From assembly GCF_963920485.1 (NCBI RefSeq), contig NZ_OY986431.1, positions 1,922,001 through 1,986,000 of the forward strand: a stretch of DNA of 64,000 bases. Reading direction: 5' to 3'. Source of the DNA: Cyanobium usitatum str. Tous. Its GTDB lineage: Bacteria; Cyanobacteriota; Cyanobacteriia; PCC-6307; Cyanobiaceae. The position numbers and the translations under genes are program-made. The notes beneath the pieces were generated by a model, which ran no database searches, had not been told where the DNA came from, and was given only the letters and a program-made list of their open reading frames with translations. This document shows, one piece after another, positions 55,026-64,000 of the stretch (within the stretch, counting starts at the first letter, position 1; each line of letters starts with the position of its first letter).

Positions 55026-56291
55026 TCAGCTAGCCACCGACAACTCTTCGAGGCCATCGCCCGCTTCAGCGAGCCCTGATGCTGCAACAGCCGCCTTAGC
55101 AGCCGCGGCGAGGGGCTTCATGGAATTGGCGGTGACCTCTGAGCCCTCCTTCAGCTTTTGCCGAGTGAGCTGTTCAATCACCTCAGCCTGGGCTGGGTTT
55201 TGCTCCAGCCAGGTGATCGTGTTATCCCGACCCTGACCAATGTTGTCGCCCTCATAGCTGTACCAGGCACCTTTGCGGACCACCACACCGGTCTCCTCGG
55301 CCAGATCCAGCAAACAGCCCAGGGTGCTGATGCCACGGCCAAACAAGATGTCGAATTCAGCGATCCGGAAGGGCGGGGCGACTTTGTTTTTAGCCACCTT
55401 CACCTTGGCGCGGATGCCGTACTCCTCGGTGCCCCGCTTAAGGGTCTGAATCCGGCGAATATCTAAGCGCACCGATGCATAGAACTTGAGGGCATTACCA
55501 CCAGTGGTGGTTTCCGGATTGCCATAGGTGACACCGATCTTCTGGCGCAGCTGGTTGAGGAATATCACGGTGCAGCCGGATTTACCGATGTTGCCGGTGA
55601 TCTTGCGCATGGCCTGGCTCATCAGGCGAGCCTGGGCACCCACCGCCAGGTCCCCCATTTCGCCTTCAATTTCAGCGCGGGGGGTCAAGGCCGCCACCGA
55701 GTCGATCACCACGATGTCCACGGCGGCTGAACGCACCAGCTGGTCGACGATCTCCAAGGCCATCTCACCGGTATCCGGTTGGGAGACCAGCAGATTTTCA
55801 ATGTCAACGCCAAGGGCCGCTGCATAGACGGGGTCGAGGGCATGCTCCGCATCCACAAAAGCAGCCACACCACCTCGCTTTTGCACCTCGGCAATGGCAT
55901 GCAGCGTGAGGGTGGTCTTACCGGAACTCTCCGGCCCATAGACCTCCACTACGCGGCCCTTGGGATAGCCCCCACCCAGGGCCAGATCCAGGGTGAGGGC
56001 GCCGGTGCCTATGGTTTCCACCCGCATGCGGGACGCATCCCCCAGGCGCATGATCGAACCCTTGCCGAAATTGCGCTCGATCTGATTCAAGACAAGCCCC
56101 AAGGCCTTGTCGCGCTCGGCCGCTGCCCGACTATCGGCAGTGGAACTATTAGCTGAAGAGGCAGAAGCCAAAGAATTAGTAGCTGAAGAGGTGGTAGCAG
56201 CAGAAGTGGCAGAAGCCGAAGCAGAACTGGCTGAGGCGCGGGAAGCAGGGGGCACGGAAGAGCTGGAGGGGGAGTTAGGGGTAGCGGGCAT
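55026..56291 (-). CDS. recA: RecA recombinase with long Ser/Ala-rich N-terminal extension
   Basis: RecA catalyses strand exchange and triggers LexA cleavage. The 421-residue protein has [55 protein letters not shown] and normal C-terminus. Before the conserved start [20 protein letters not shown], about 58 residues of Ser, Ala and Thr occur ([20 protein letters not shown] and so on), much longer than the usual 10-30. The repeat-like DNA there suggests slippage expansion. ATG 56291 is the likely start; the frame is open to 56426. A LexA-like box lies about 170 bases upstream. Confidence 0.96.
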   Translation of the reverse strand: MPATPNSPSSSSVPPASRASASSASASATSAATTSSATNSLASASSANSSTADSRAAAERDKALGLVLNQIERNFGKGSIMRLGDASRMRVETIGTGALTLDLALGGGYPKGRVVEVYGPESSGKTTLTLHAIAEVQKRGGVAAFVDAEHALDPVYAAALGVDIENLLVSQPDTGEMALEIVDQLVRSAAVDIVVIDSVAALTPRAEIEGEMGDLAVGAQARLMSQAMRKITGNIGKSGCTVIFLNQLRQKIGVTYGNPETTTGGNALKFYASVRLDIRRIQTLKRGTEEYGIRAKVKVAKNKVAPPFRIAEFDILFGRGISTLGCLLDLAEETGVVVRKGAWYSYEGDNIGQGRDNTITWLEQNPAQAEVIEQLTRQKLKEGSEVTANSMKPLAAAAKAAVAASGLAEAGDGLEELSVAS

Positions 56292-56462
56292 AACAGCAAT
56301 CAAATGCGAAGGAACAGGCCGCAAAGACGAAAAGCAGGGCGGGAGCGAGCCGTAAATCGGCATGACCCGCAGGTACGGCCTCCAGGCAAACCCGAAGACG
56401 GCCATCCTGCGACCTCTAAACAGCAAGTGCCCCCAAAGCGGGCCGGCGTATCAATTGCTTGT

Positions 56463-56476
56463 AGTACGAGCGTACT
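56463..56476 (-). promoter_or_regulatory. LexA-like operator upstream of recA
   Basis: AGTAC-GAGC-GTACT is a perfect dyad that fits the cyanobacterial SOS consensus RGTAC-N3-D-GTWC-B at all positions but the D (here C). It is about 170 bases before the recA ATG and just after the HAD gene, so it probably serves recA. The site implies SOS-like control, which is not universal among cyanobacteria. Confidence 0.6.
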
Positions 56477-56481
56477 CTAGC

Positions 56482-57270
56482 TCACTGGGGCCATTGCGCC
56501 AGGGGGGCAGCAAATTGCTCCGGCGTCAGCCAGGCGATGTCAGCCGGCAAAGCCTCAGCGTCCTGGGGACCCAAATACCCCCAACTCACCAAAAAACAAC
56601 GCACCGCTGCCAAGCGGGAATCAGCTCGCACCGTTGCCAGCGTGGGGCGTCGGTCTTCGACAAACCAGAGCGGTCGCCCCTGATCCAGCAGCTGGTGCAG
56701 CACCTCGGGCTTGCTGCCGTGCTCGTGGCCATAGAGGGCGCAAGGCTCTAGAGCCGCAGCCGCCAACAGCCTGGCCGCAAAAGCGGCGCCCTTGGTGGTG
56801 AGCACCACCCAGTCGGCCCCTTCCTGCCCCAAGCGCAGTAATCGCTCCTTCACCCCCGGGTAAAGCCTGTGGCGGGAAAGCCAGGCAGTAGGCGCTTCAG
56901 CGATGGCGGCATTGCGGACCTGCTCGAGCTGGCGCTGCAGCCGCTCCGGCTGCCACCCCCAACGGGCCAGAGCGGCAGGTAAGGCCCCGTCGTAATCGGC
57001 CAGCAACCCCTCCAGATTGAGCTCCGGGCGGCCCAGCTCCGCCGCCATCAGCACCATCTCCCAACCCTTGTGAATCAGGGGCCGCAAGCGGACGAAACCT
57101 GCCGGTGCCTGCTCGGGAAGCGCCAGCTCTGGAGCCAGCTGCAGGGCCGCCGCCCGGGCCGACCACCAGTATTCGGGCATGCCATCCATCAGCACCCCGT
57201 CGAAATCAAAGACGATCAGGGGGCCAGATCTAGCCCAAAAGCCAGTCGCAGCAGGAGGAGCGAAAGACAT
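56482..57270 (-). CDS. HAD-superfamily hydrolase
   Basis: The 262-residue protein starts its HAD domain with PLIVFDFDGVLMDGMPEYWW (nucleophile Asp in DFDG), with WVVLTTKGAAFA for the Thr motif and FVEDRRPTLATV for the acidic motif. It is a phosphatase of unknown substrate, with a cap domain in between. It lies upstream of recA on the same strand, with 190 bases between including the LexA-like box, and just after tRNA-Gln. Confidence 0.85.
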   Translation of the reverse strand: MSFAPPAATGFWARSGPLIVFDFDGVLMDGMPEYWWSARAAALQLAPELALPEQAPAGFVRLRPLIHKGWEMVLMAAELGRPELNLEGLLADYDGALPAALARWGWQPERLQRQLEQVRNAAIAEAPTAWLSRHRLYPGVKERLLRLGQEGADWVVLTTKGAAFAARLLAAAALEPCALYGHEHGSKPEVLHQLLDQGRPLWFVEDRRPTLATVRADSRLAAVRCFLVSWGYLGPQDAEALPADIAWLTPEQFAAPLAQWPQ

Positions 57271-57279
57271 TGATCAAAA

Positions 57280-57351
57280 CTGGGTCGCTAGGATTCGAAC
57301 CTAGGAATGGCGGTACCAAAAACCGCTGCCTTACCGCTTGGCGACGACCCA
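57280..57351 (-). tRNA. tRNA-Gln (TTG)
   Basis: On the minus strand 72 bases fold as a tRNA: acceptor TGGGTCG with CGACCCA, D-arm CGCCAAGCGGTAAGGC, anticodon stem GCGGT-TTTTGGT-ACCGC with anticodon TTG, and T-arm TAGGTTCGAATCCTA. The anticodon reads Gln. CCA is not encoded. Confidence 0.95.
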
Positions 57352-57473
57352 ATGGCGCTCTGGAAGAGCTTGAACCAAACCTAATGGATGGGCTCAACCG
57401 GAATTTCCGGTACCCAGATAGTTACCCATAGAGCCCGGTCCTTCGTCAACCGCAGCAGCCACCGGCTCCAAGC

Positions 57474-59150
57474 TCAAGCAGGAAATAGCCGCAGCCGCTG
57501 CTCCACACCGCGGCCAAATACGGCGGTACGTAGCCGATAGCGATCAGCTAATTCCGCCTGCATCAGCCGCACCCTCTCGCTGCGGGGCAGCAGCTCTACG
57601 GGCTGGCCGTGGGGCAACACCACCTGTTCAACCGCCAGCCGGCATTCCTCCAGCCCGGCGAGCGCGTCATCGGCCTGGGCGCTGCAGGCAGCCACTGCGA
57701 CTGGATCCTTTTGCGCCTGGCCCTCACGATGACGCTGGAGCAGCCGCTCTAGGGCGCGCTGCAGCTGGGGCGGGGCCGCCGACTTCAGGACCAAAATCGG
57801 CAGGCCCAGTTCCTGAGCCAGACGGCGCACCTGGGGATCACGGCCGAGATGTTGGCGCAGGCTGAGTACCGCGTCAGCCAGCTCGACACTGCCCACCAGC
57901 TCCACGGGCAACTGACGGGCCCGCACCACCTGCTCCAGCGGCCCCAGGCTGAGGCCCGCTCCGTACACCCGCAACATCGCTGCAGCGGCTTCAACCGCTG
58001 GGCGCTCTGACGCCCCGTCAGCATCCTCCAACTCGGGCAGGGGTGCGGCCGCCAGCCGTGGTCGCCCATGGGGCCGCGGCGCCACCGCCTCCCTGGTGGC
58101 TGGGGCAGGCGCTGACTCCTGTTGCCGCTGCAGCTGCCCATCAGCGCCGAGCTCCCGAATCTCGGGGCGCCCCCCCTGGCCCCGCAACAGCATGTCCACC
58201 GTGCGGGCCACATCCCTGTGCACGTGCCAACGATGGCGGCTGTGCATCTCCACCGCCATGGCGAAAGTGGGCTCGGCAGCCCTCTCCAACACAGTTTTCT
58301 GCGTGCGGCGGCGGCGGGCCTCCTCATCGCCGAGCGTCACCGCCTGAATACCACCCACCAGATCGGAGAGGGTGGGGTTTTTGATCAAGTTTTCAATGGC
58401 ATTGCCATGGGCCGTGGCCACGAGCATTACGCCACGCTCGGCAATGGTGCGAGCCGCCTGGGCCTCCAGCTCGGTGCCGATCTCGTCAATAACGATTACC
58501 TCGGGCATGTGGTTTTCCACGGCCTCGATCATCACCTGGTGCTGAAGCTCCGGCCTGGCTACCTGCATGCGCCGGGCCCCGCCGATGGCGGGATGGGGAA
58601 TGTCGCCATCCCCGGCGATTTCATTGCTGGTGTCAATCACCACCACCCGCTTGCCCAGGTCGTCGGCCAGCACCCGGGCGATCTCTCGCAGGGCCGTGGT
58701 CTTGCCCACACCAGGGCGCCCCATCAACAGCAGCGACTCGCCGGCGTCGAGCAGATCGCGCACCATGGCCACCGTGCCAAACACTGCCCTGCCCACCCGG
58801 CAGGTGAGTCCCACGACCGTGCCACTGCGATTGCGGATCGCACTGATGCGATGCAGGGTGCGCTCAATGCCGGCACGGTTGTCGCCGCCGAAGCTGCCGA
58901 GTCGCTCCACCACTGCAGCCAGGTCGGCGCGCTCCAGGGGCTGATTGCCCAGGGCGCTTACCTGGCCCGGGTAACGGGCCTCAGGCACCCGGCCCAGGTC
59001 CAGCACAACCTCAAGCAACTGCTCACGCGACTCGGCGGTCGCCAGGGCCGCCTGCACCAGCTCAGGCAGTAGGGCCAGCAGGCGATCGAGGTCGTCGGTG
59101 ACGCGCTGGGTGGCGATCAAAGCAGGGCTGGACACCGAATCGCATGGCAC
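57474..59150 (-). CDS. ycf45: Ycf45-family AAA ATPase with R3H domain
   Basis: The 558-residue protein has an ATPase of the SpoIIIAA/Ycf45 type: LLLMGRPGVGKTTALREIAR, VVVIDTSNEIAGDGDIPHP, VIVIDEIGTELEAQAARTIA and VMLVATAHGNAIENLIKNPT. A Pro/Arg-rich linker follows and a C-terminal R3H-like segment (LPRSERVRLMQAELADRYRL) for single-stranded nucleic acid binding. It is conserved in plastids. GTG 59150 overlaps the ldpA stop by one base, so the genes are coupled. Confidence 0.9.
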   Translation of the reverse strand: MPCDSVSSPALIATQRVTDDLDRLLALLPELVQAALATAESREQLLEVVLDLGRVPEARYPGQVSALGNQPLERADLAAVVERLGSFGGDNRAGIERTLHRISAIRNRSGTVVGLTCRVGRAVFGTVAMVRDLLDAGESLLLMGRPGVGKTTALREIARVLADDLGKRVVVIDTSNEIAGDGDIPHPAIGGARRMQVARPELQHQVMIEAVENHMPEVIVIDEIGTELEAQAARTIAERGVMLVATAHGNAIENLIKNPTLSDLVGGIQAVTLGDEEARRRRTQKTVLERAAEPTFAMAVEMHSRHRWHVHRDVARTVDMLLRGQGGRPEIRELGADGQLQRQQESAPAPATREAVAPRPHGRPRLAAAPLPELEDADGASERPAVEAAAAMLRVYGAGLSLGPLEQVVRARQLPVELVGSVELADAVLSLRQHLGRDPQVRRLAQELGLPILVLKSAAPPQLQRALERLLQRHREGQAQKDPVAVAACSAQADDALAGLEECRLAVEQVVLPHGQPVELLPRSERVRLMQAELADRYRLRTAVFGRGVEQRLRLFPA

Positions 59151-60169
59151 TACGTACGTTCTAGCCAGGGATTAACAAGCTCCCGAGCCAGCCCCAGGGC
59201 CAGGGGGAAAAGCTCGGCATCGGCCAGCAAAGAGCGTCCCCGCCCCTGGGCCTCAAGTAGCAGGGGCTGCAACAGCCGGCGAGCCACGCCACCAAAGGCG
59301 ACGCCAGCGATTCGATGCTGCAAGGGATAGCTCCTCAACTGCGGCAGCGTGTGGCCGTTGGTGCCCCCAGCGAGCTGCACCGGGCCGGGGGGAGCCTGGG
59401 GGAGCAAGGCCGCAACCAACTTGACGGCGGCACGGGCCGTACCCGCCCCCAGATCACCACTCATCGGCCGGCCATCGAGCTGCCAGAGGGGACGAAAGCC
59501 GGCGCCGCGCAGCAGGATGAAGCGCTGCCATAGCTCCGCCACCAGCGCAGGGGGCGACTGGGCTGTGCCCTCAAGACCCGCACTCACCGCCAGCCGCCGC
59601 AGCTGCACGCCACTGGCCCGCAGCTGGCCAACCCGCTCCGCAAAGGCCACGCCGCGACCGGGGTGGGTGTGCAGTTCCACCGCATCAGGGCGCAACTGGG
59701 CAAGCAGGGGAGGCACATCAGCCCCTGCCAGCACCTGACTCCGCTCCTCAATTAGGCCGTGGGGGCAGGCCGGCAGGCAGCGGCCACAGCCGTAGCAGCG
59801 CTCCGCCAAGACTCCTGGAGCGCCAGTAGCGGCCAAGCCAATGGCCAAGGCCGGACAAACCCGCTCACAGGGGCGGGGGCAGGCCGGCGGGCAGCAAGCG
59901 GGGTCGAACCAAGCCTTGCGGAAATGGGGATCGTCGCCATCGCTGAGGCTCAACATCAGCCAGGGGCGGCTGGCTCCACGGGCTTCGGCCCAATCAATCC
60001 CGCGGCGGATCGCGGCCACCACAGCCGCATCTACCGCGCCATCTATACAGTGCACCCCGGCAAGAGAAAAGATGCCGCAGAGGTCTTCGATCGCAGCCAG
60101 ATCCTGGTTGCTAGCCCCGCAGATCAACTTGACCCAGCGCCCCGAGGCGAGAGCCTCCTCAGGCGTCAA
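59150..60169 (-). CDS. ldpA: LdpA, iron-sulfur redox sensor of the circadian clock
   Basis: LdpA senses redox state and adjusts the KaiABC period in Synechococcus. The 339-residue protein begins [20 protein letters not shown], then has cysteine-rich ferredoxin-like clusters [15 protein letters not shown] and [14 protein letters not shown], and conserved [10 protein letters not shown]. The open frame extends to 60259, overlapping ndhN, but TTG 60169 gives the family N-terminus and overlaps ndhN by 11 bases. The kai genes themselves are not in the window. Confidence 0.88.
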   Translation of the reverse strand: MTPEEALASGRWVKLICGASNQDLAAIEDLCGIFSLAGVHCIDGAVDAAVVAAIRRGIDWAEARGASRPWLMLSLSDGDDPHFRKAWFDPACCPPACPRPCERVCPALAIGLAATGAPGVLAERCYGCGRCLPACPHGLIEERSQVLAGADVPPLLAQLRPDAVELHTHPGRGVAFAERVGQLRASGVQLRRLAVSAGLEGTAQSPPALVAELWQRFILLRGAGFRPLWQLDGRPMSGDLGAGTARAAVKLVAALLPQAPPGPVQLAGGTNGHTLPQLRSYPLQHRIAGVAFGGVARRLLQPLLLEAQGRGRSLLADAELFPLALGLARELVNPWLERT

Positions 60170-60620
60170 GCAGCTGCTCAAGGGGCTGCCAGCGCAGTTC
60201 CCGGGAACCGCCCATCTCCACCACAAGCTTGAGCCGGGGCTCACGCTGGCAGAGGGCAATCAGGGAGCCCAATTCAGCTTGAGATAGGACCTGCCCCTCC
60301 AACAACCAAAGCAGGATCGGCTGCGTGCCCTCGAGCAAAGCCCCCAATTGGGGCATCACCCGCTGCACCTCGCCCACGGCTGCACCCCTGCCCACGCTCT
60401 GGTGACCCAGGTGGGGCGGACGTACACCGTGCAACTGCAAAAGAAAGGCCTCAGGATCACCAAGCCCCCGCGCCGAGGTGAGCTGGGCGCGATAACCAAC
60501 GGCCCGCATCCGTCGCATCAAGCGAGTCTCTGCGCCGCCCTCAAGGGGTGCAAATAGGGCCAGAGCACCAGCGCGCTCAAGGTCCTGGCGGAAACCGCGA
60601 CCGGAGAGCAGCAGGGGCAT
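60159..60620 (-). CDS. ndhN: NAD(P)H-quinone oxidoreductase subunit N
   Basis: NdhN is a peripheral subunit of the thylakoid NDH-1 complex in cyclic electron flow. The 153-residue protein opens [20 protein letters not shown], with LRRMRAVGY-like, [20 protein letters not shown] in part, and [18 protein letters not shown]. Its 3' end overlaps ldpA, so both are co-transcribed. It starts the minus-strand run ndhN-ldpA-ycf45. Confidence 0.95.
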   Translation of the reverse strand: MPLLLSGRGFRQDLERAGALALFAPLEGGAETRLMRRMRAVGYRAQLTSARGLGDPEAFLLQLHGVRPPHLGHQSVGRGAAVGEVQRVMPQLGALLEGTQPILLWLLEGQVLSQAELGSLIALCQREPRLKLVVEMGGSRELRWQPLEQLLDA

Positions 60621-61074
60621 TACGGGTAATTGCTAGCTAGACACCACTTTGACAGCCCAGGACCGGTTAGGTGGTGGGGTATGTTCATCAACTGTGCCAT
60701 TGATATGTGCCCGACCGCTAGCCGGGCCTCCAGATCACGGCACACGATCACCAGTGGTGGTGATCGTCCTCGGCCAACACGGTTCCAGCAGCTTTAAAAG
60801 GTTGCAGGTGCCGTCGGGAAACTGCCAGAACGCACTGCTCTCACATCTGTTGAGTCCAGTCCGGTTCCGATAAGTCCCAGCCGCGCTGATCCGAATCAGA
60901 TCAGCCTCGCTAGCCCTTGGAAATCGCAATCCGTTGCTGGAAGCCCATGCTTCCGCGGCGAAGAGCGGCCCCTCGGCCGAGCCAGGCAACATCCTGACCG
61001 CTTCAGCTTCACCGTCCTGCATGAGCTCCCTGCTCATTGCGCTCGGTGGTCCAGCTGGCGTTGTTTCCCCTCCT
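60621..61074 (+). promoter_or_regulatory. Leader region of the S10 ribosomal protein operon
   Basis: No credible gene lies in these 454 bases between divergent ndhN and rplC. A perfect 9-bp hairpin CGATCACCA-GTGG-TGGTGATCG sits at 60745-60766. A plus-strand frame is open from 60934 into rplC but lacks family similarity before MSIGILGKK. The long leader is typical for r-protein operons that are autoregulated (in other bacteria by L4), but no known binding fold is recognised. Confidence 0.5.
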
Positions 61075-61722
61075 ATGTCTATCGGCATTCTTGGGAAGAA
61101 ATTGGGCATGTCCCAGTTCTTCAACGACGAGGGCAAGTCCATCCCGGTCACCTTGATCGAGGCGGGTCCTTGCCGCATCACCCAACTCAAAAGCACCAGC
61201 ACCGACGGCTACAACGCCGTTCAGCTTGGTTTTGGCGACATTCGCGAAAAACTCGTGAACAAGCCAGCCAAGGGGCACCTAGCCAAATCTGGTGATGAGG
61301 TCCTGCGCCACCTGAAGGAATATCGGGTCGACAGCGTGGATGGCCTTGAGCTGGGTGGCTCCATCTCCGTGACGGCCTTTGAGCCTGGTCAAAAGGTTGA
61401 TGTGAGCGGCGACACCATGGGCCGTGGCTTTTCCGGCCTCCAAAAGCGCCACGGCTTCAGCCGGGGCCCCATGACCCACGGTTCCAAGAACCACCGAGAG
61501 CCTGGCTCGATCGGCGCCGGCACCACGCCGGGCCGCGTCTACCCCGGCAAGCGCATGGCGGGCCGCTACGGCGGCAAACAAATCACCACCCGCGGCCTCG
61601 TCATCCTCAAAGTGGATGTAGAGCGCAACTTGCTGGTAGTGAAGGGTTCGGTGCCCGGCAAGCCTGGCGCCCTGCTCAACATCCGCCCGGCGAACCGGGT
61701 GGGCGCCAAAGCCGGGAACTGA
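61075..61722 (+). CDS. rplC: 50S ribosomal protein L3 (uL3)
   Basis: The 215-residue protein begins [16 protein letters not shown] and has the L3 signature [20 protein letters not shown] and the loop that reaches the peptidyl transferase centre ([20 protein letters not shown]). L3 starts large-subunit assembly with 23S rRNA. It leads the operon. The start is ATG 61075; upstream Met codons in frame are not supported. No rpsJ precedes it, as in other cyanobacteria. Confidence 0.98.
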   Translation: MSIGILGKKLGMSQFFNDEGKSIPVTLIEAGPCRITQLKSTSTDGYNAVQLGFGDIREKLVNKPAKGHLAKSGDEVLRHLKEYRVDSVDGLELGGSISVTAFEPGQKVDVSGDTMGRGFSGLQKRHGFSRGPMTHGSKNHREPGSIGAGTTPGRVYPGKRMAGRYGGKQITTRGLVILKVDVERNLLVVKGSVPGKPGALLNIRPANRVGAKAGN

Positions 61723-61733
61723 GGAGAAAACCA

Positions 61734-62369
61734 ATGGCTAATTGTGTAATTCGCGACTGGCAAGGCAAGGAGGCCGGCAAGGCTGCCCTTGAGCTCAAAG
61801 TCGCTAAGGAATCGTCTGCCACAGACTTGGTGCATCGCGCCGTGGTGCGTCAGTTGGCCAATGCCCGTCAGGGCACAGCCAGCACGCTTACCCGCGCTGA
61901 AGTAGCCGGTGGCGGCCGCAAGCCCTACAAGCAAAAGGGCACAGGTCGGGCTCGCCAAGGCTCGATTCGAACCCCGCTCCGCCCCGGCGGTGGTGTGGTG
62001 TTTGGTCCCAAGCCCCGCAGCTACACCGTGGCGATGAACCGCAAGGAGCGTCGCCTGGCCCTGCGCACCGCCCTGATGAGTCGCATCGACGACATCACCG
62101 TGGTCAAGGGCTTTGGCGTTGGGCTCGATACCCCCAAAACCAAGGAAATCACCGCCGGCCTGGGCCGGCTTGGTATCGAAGCCGGCACCAAGGTGCTGGT
62201 GGTGCTCGACGGAGCCTCCGAGGCCGTGCGCCGCTCGGTGCGCAACCTCGAGAAGGTCAAGCTGATCGCTGCGGATCAGCTCAACGTGTTTGATTTGCTC
62301 CACGCCAACAAGTTGGTGGTGAGCGAGGAAGCACTCGCGAAGATTCAGGAGGTCTACGGCGATGGCTGA
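61734..62369 (+). CDS. rplD: 50S ribosomal protein L4 (uL4)
   Basis: The 211-residue protein has the L4 extension loop [20 protein letters not shown] that lines the exit tunnel. In other bacteria L4 also represses its own operon. GAGGAG lies about eight bases before the ATG. Its 3' end overlaps rplW by eight bases, so translation is coupled. Confidence 0.98.
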   Translation: MANCVIRDWQGKEAGKAALELKVAKESSATDLVHRAVVRQLANARQGTASTLTRAEVAGGGRKPYKQKGTGRARQGSIRTPLRPGGGVVFGPKPRSYTVAMNRKERRLALRTALMSRIDDITVVKGFGVGLDTPKTKEITAGLGRLGIEAGTKVLVVLDGASEAVRRSVRNLEKVKLIAADQLNVFDLLHANKLVVSEEALAKIQEVYGDG

Positions 62370-62664
62370 ACGTTTTTCGAGCCGGCTTGCGGATGTGATC
62401 CGTCGGCCGCTGATCACCGAGAAGGCCACCCGGGCCCTCGAGCAGAACCAGTACACCTTTGAGGTGGACCCTCGGGCTGCAAAACCCGACATCAAGGCTG
62501 CCGTTGAACAGCTGTTCGACGTCAAAGTCATCGGCATCAGCACCATGAATCCCCCTCGCCGCTCCAGGCGGGTGGGCCGCTTCGCCGGCAAACGTGCCCA
62601 AGTGAAGAAAGCAGTGGTGCGCCTCGCCGAAGGCAATGCCATCCAGCTGTTCCCTGAGTCCTGA
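62362..62664 (+). CDS. rplW: 50S ribosomal protein L23 (uL23)
   Basis: The 100-residue protein includes [15 protein letters not shown] and [19 protein letters not shown], the L23 core that forms the docking site for trigger factor and SRP at the tunnel exit. A strong GGAGG lies 12 bases upstream within rplD. It follows rplD in an overlapping arrangement. Confidence 0.98.
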   Translation: MAERFSSRLADVIRRPLITEKATRALEQNQYTFEVDPRAAKPDIKAAVEQLFDVKVIGISTMNPPRRSRRVGRFAGKRAQVKKAVVRLAEGNAIQLFPES

Positions 62665-62679
62665 GGGGTCTGAAAAGTA

Positions 62680-63543
62680 ATGGCTATCCGTAAATACCGA
62701 CCCATCACCCCCGGCACCCGTACTCGTGTCGCCAGTGACTTCTCCGAAGTAACTGGCCGCGAACGGGAGCGAGGCTTGGTGGTCGCCAAACACCGCCGCA
62801 AAGGCCGCAACAACCGTGGCGTGATCACCTGCCGCCACCGCGGCGGTGGTCACAAGCGCCTCTACCGCATCGTCGACTTCCGCCGCGACAAGCTCGGAGT
62901 CGTCGCCAAAGTGGCGGCCATTCACTACGACCCGCACCGCAACGCCCGCCTGGCTCTGCTCTTCTACGTCGATGGCGAGAAGCGCTACATCCTGGCTCCG
63001 GCTGGCATTGAGATCGGCCAACAGGTGATCTCCGGACCCGAGTCGCCGATTGAGACGGGCAATGCCCTGCCTCTATCTGCCATTCCCCTCGGCTCCAGCG
63101 TCCACAACGTTGAGCTCTATGCCGGGCGGGGCGGCCAGATGGTCCGCACCGCTGGTGCCAGTGCCCAGGTGGTTGCAAAAGAGGGCGACTACGTAGCCCT
63201 CAAGCTGCCTTCCACCGAGGTGCGCCTGGTGCGCCGCGAGTGCTACGCCACCCTTGGTGAAGTTGGCAACTCCGAAGTGCGCAACACCAGCTTGGGCAAG
63301 GCTGGTCGCAAGCGCTGGCTTGGTCGCCGGCCTGAAGTACGCGGCTCGGTGATGAACCCCTGCGACCACCCTCACGGTGGTGGTGAGGGCCGCGCCCCGA
63401 TCGGCCGCGCCGGTCCGGTCACCCCCTGGGGCAAGCCAGCCCTTGGCTACAAAACCCGTAAGCGGAACAAACCCAGCAATCGGTTTGTGCTCCGGAAACG
63501 TCGCCGTACCTCCAAACGGAGCCGTGGCGGACGCGATTCCTGA
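62680..63543 (+). CDS. rplB: 50S ribosomal protein L2 (uL2)
   Basis: The 287-residue protein shows [20 protein letters not shown] and the C-terminal [19 protein letters not shown] signature with the His close to the peptidyl transferase centre. L2 joins the subunits. It is full length (normally 270-290). A 15-base gap follows rplW. Confidence 0.98.
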   Translation: MAIRKYRPITPGTRTRVASDFSEVTGRERERGLVVAKHRRKGRNNRGVITCRHRGGGHKRLYRIVDFRRDKLGVVAKVAAIHYDPHRNARLALLFYVDGEKRYILAPAGIEIGQQVISGPESPIETGNALPLSAIPLGSSVHNVELYAGRGGQMVRTAGASAQVVAKEGDYVALKLPSTEVRLVRRECYATLGEVGNSEVRNTSLGKAGRKRWLGRRPEVRGSVMNPCDHPHGGGEGRAPIGRAGPVTPWGKPALGYKTRKRNKPSNRFVLRKRRRTSKRSRGGRDS

Positions 63544-63578
63544 TGATCAACACCGCTTTGCTGTTCGCTTAATCAACC

Positions 63579-63854
63579 ATGGGACGTTCGCTCAAAAAAG
63601 GACCGTTTGTTGCCGACAGCCTGCTTCGCAAGGTTGAAAAGCAAAACGGCGCAGATGACAAGTCCGTGATCAAAACCTGGTCACGCGCTTCCACCATCCT
63701 GCCGATGATGATCGGCCACACCATTGCTGTTCACAACGGCAAATCCCATGTTCCCGTCTACGTGACGGAACAGATGGTGGGCCACAAACTCGGGGAATTT
63801 GCCCCCACCCGCACCTTCCGGGGCCACATCAAGGATAAGAAAGGAGGCCGCTGA
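63579..63854 (+). CDS. rpsS: 30S ribosomal protein S19 (uS19)
   Basis: The 91-residue protein has [40 protein letters not shown] and [17 protein letters not shown], all S19 marks. It binds S13 and the 16S rRNA head. It lies 35 bases after rplB and four bases before rplV, in the universal order. Confidence 0.98.
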   Translation: MGRSLKKGPFVADSLLRKVEKQNGADDKSVIKTWSRASTILPMMIGHTIAVHNGKSHVPVYVTEQMVGHKLGEFAPTRTFRGHIKDKKGGR

Positions 63855-63858
63855 CGCT

Positions 63859-64000
63859 ATGGCAAACACACCTTCCAACCAGGCTCTCGCCCACGGCCGC
63901 TTCATCCGCGGTTCCGTATCCAAGGTGCGAAGAGTTCTCGACCAGATCCGTGGCCGCAGCTATCGCGAGGCCCTGATCATGCTCGAGTTCATGCCTTACC
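63859..64000 (+). CDS. rplV: 50S ribosomal protein L22 (uL22), cut by the window edge
   Basis: ATG 63859 opens a frame of 47 codons to the end of the window: [20 protein letters not shown] followed by [22 protein letters not shown] in part, which is the L22 N-terminus. AAGGAGG in the end of rpsS is the ribosome site. The rest lies beyond 64000. Confidence 0.95.
   Translation, partial: MANTPSNQALAHGRFIRGSVSKVRRVLDQIRGRSYREALIMLEFMPY

Noticed and set aside
56107-56355. Glu/Ala-rich plus-strand ORF
   Set aside because: Mirror image of the RecA Ser/Ala-rich N-terminal repeats, not a separate gene.
58122-59072. 316-codon plus-strand ORF
   Set aside because: Antisense shadow of ycf45; His/Gln/Gly-rich composition typical for GC-rich mirror frames.
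61566-62828. 420-codon minus-strand ORF across rplC, rplD, rplW and rplB
   Set aside because: Mirror frame of highly biased ribosomal protein genes; composition is Arg/Ser/Thr-rich and without a domain.

Overview
The window comes from the chromosome of a phycoerythrin-containing picocyanobacterium of the Synechococcus/Cyanobium group. The evidence is a complete phycoerythrin-I gene set (cpeA, cpeB, linkers, lyases, pebA, pebB), psaD, ndhN, ldpA, a PanC-Cmk fusion, a ferrochelatase with a chlorophyll-binding tail, compact GC-rich genes that often overlap by ATGA, and a large family of small proteins typical of this clade. No class II phycoerythrin genes (mpeA/mpeB) lie between the cpe genes seen here, so a green-light pigment type with PE-I only is likely, but the rest of the phycobilisome region continues to the left of position 1.

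Positions 1-12232 are phycobilisome rod genes. A plus-strand run of linkers leads into a 54-codon ORF, cpeS, cpeT and cpeR, the order of the classical cpeCDESTR operon. It meets cpeY head-on. Then come a stand-alone CpcD-like protein, an unknown gene, cpeF, and on the minus strand cpeB-cpeA-terminator-cpeZ. A second plus-strand operon holds a small conserved gene, a CpcS/CpeU-type lyase, pebA and pebB. Positions 12241-18562 add ferrochelatase, heme oxygenase (heme to biliverdin, the substrate for PebA), a DUF3598 protein, cpcE-cpcF and a low-molecular-weight phosphatase. Together these make the bilin (heme, biliverdin, dihydrobiliverdin, phycoerythrobilin) and attach it to phycoerythrin and phycocyanin. 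The leftmost 6 kb is visibly more AT-rich than the rest.

Positions 18559-34026 are mainly core metabolism and cell-envelope genes: panC-cmk, rlpA, purM, an aldo/keto reductase, a LpxB-like protein, an RNase D-like exonuclease, hemF, mrp, rodA, an unusual histidine-kinase-like protein and psaD, with tRNA-Cys. Between psaD and trpE (34084-37112) is a small accessory island: one glycosyltransferase and three sulfotransferase genes, of which one is intact, one is frameshifted and one is a degraded remnant hidden under an antisense ORF.

Positions 37137-60620 carry trpE-gshA-ppc, a GNAT protein, tRNA-Arg, recF (no normal start codon), speD, larE, a tandem cobalamin adenosyltransferase, moeZ with a JAMM protease gene, crtD-like, tyrA, a helicase-like protein that has lost its ATP-binding motifs, recA with a long Ser/Ala-rich N-terminus and a LexA-like operator upstream, tRNA-Gln, ycf45, ldpA and ndhN. 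The window ends in the start of the S10 ribosomal protein operon (rplC, rplD, rplW, rplB, rpsS, rplV).

I see no CRISPR array, insertion sequence, integrase or rRNA gene. Starts are chosen from family alignment recalled from memory and from visible Shine-Dalgarno sequences; many genes here have none, so starts are less certain than ends.
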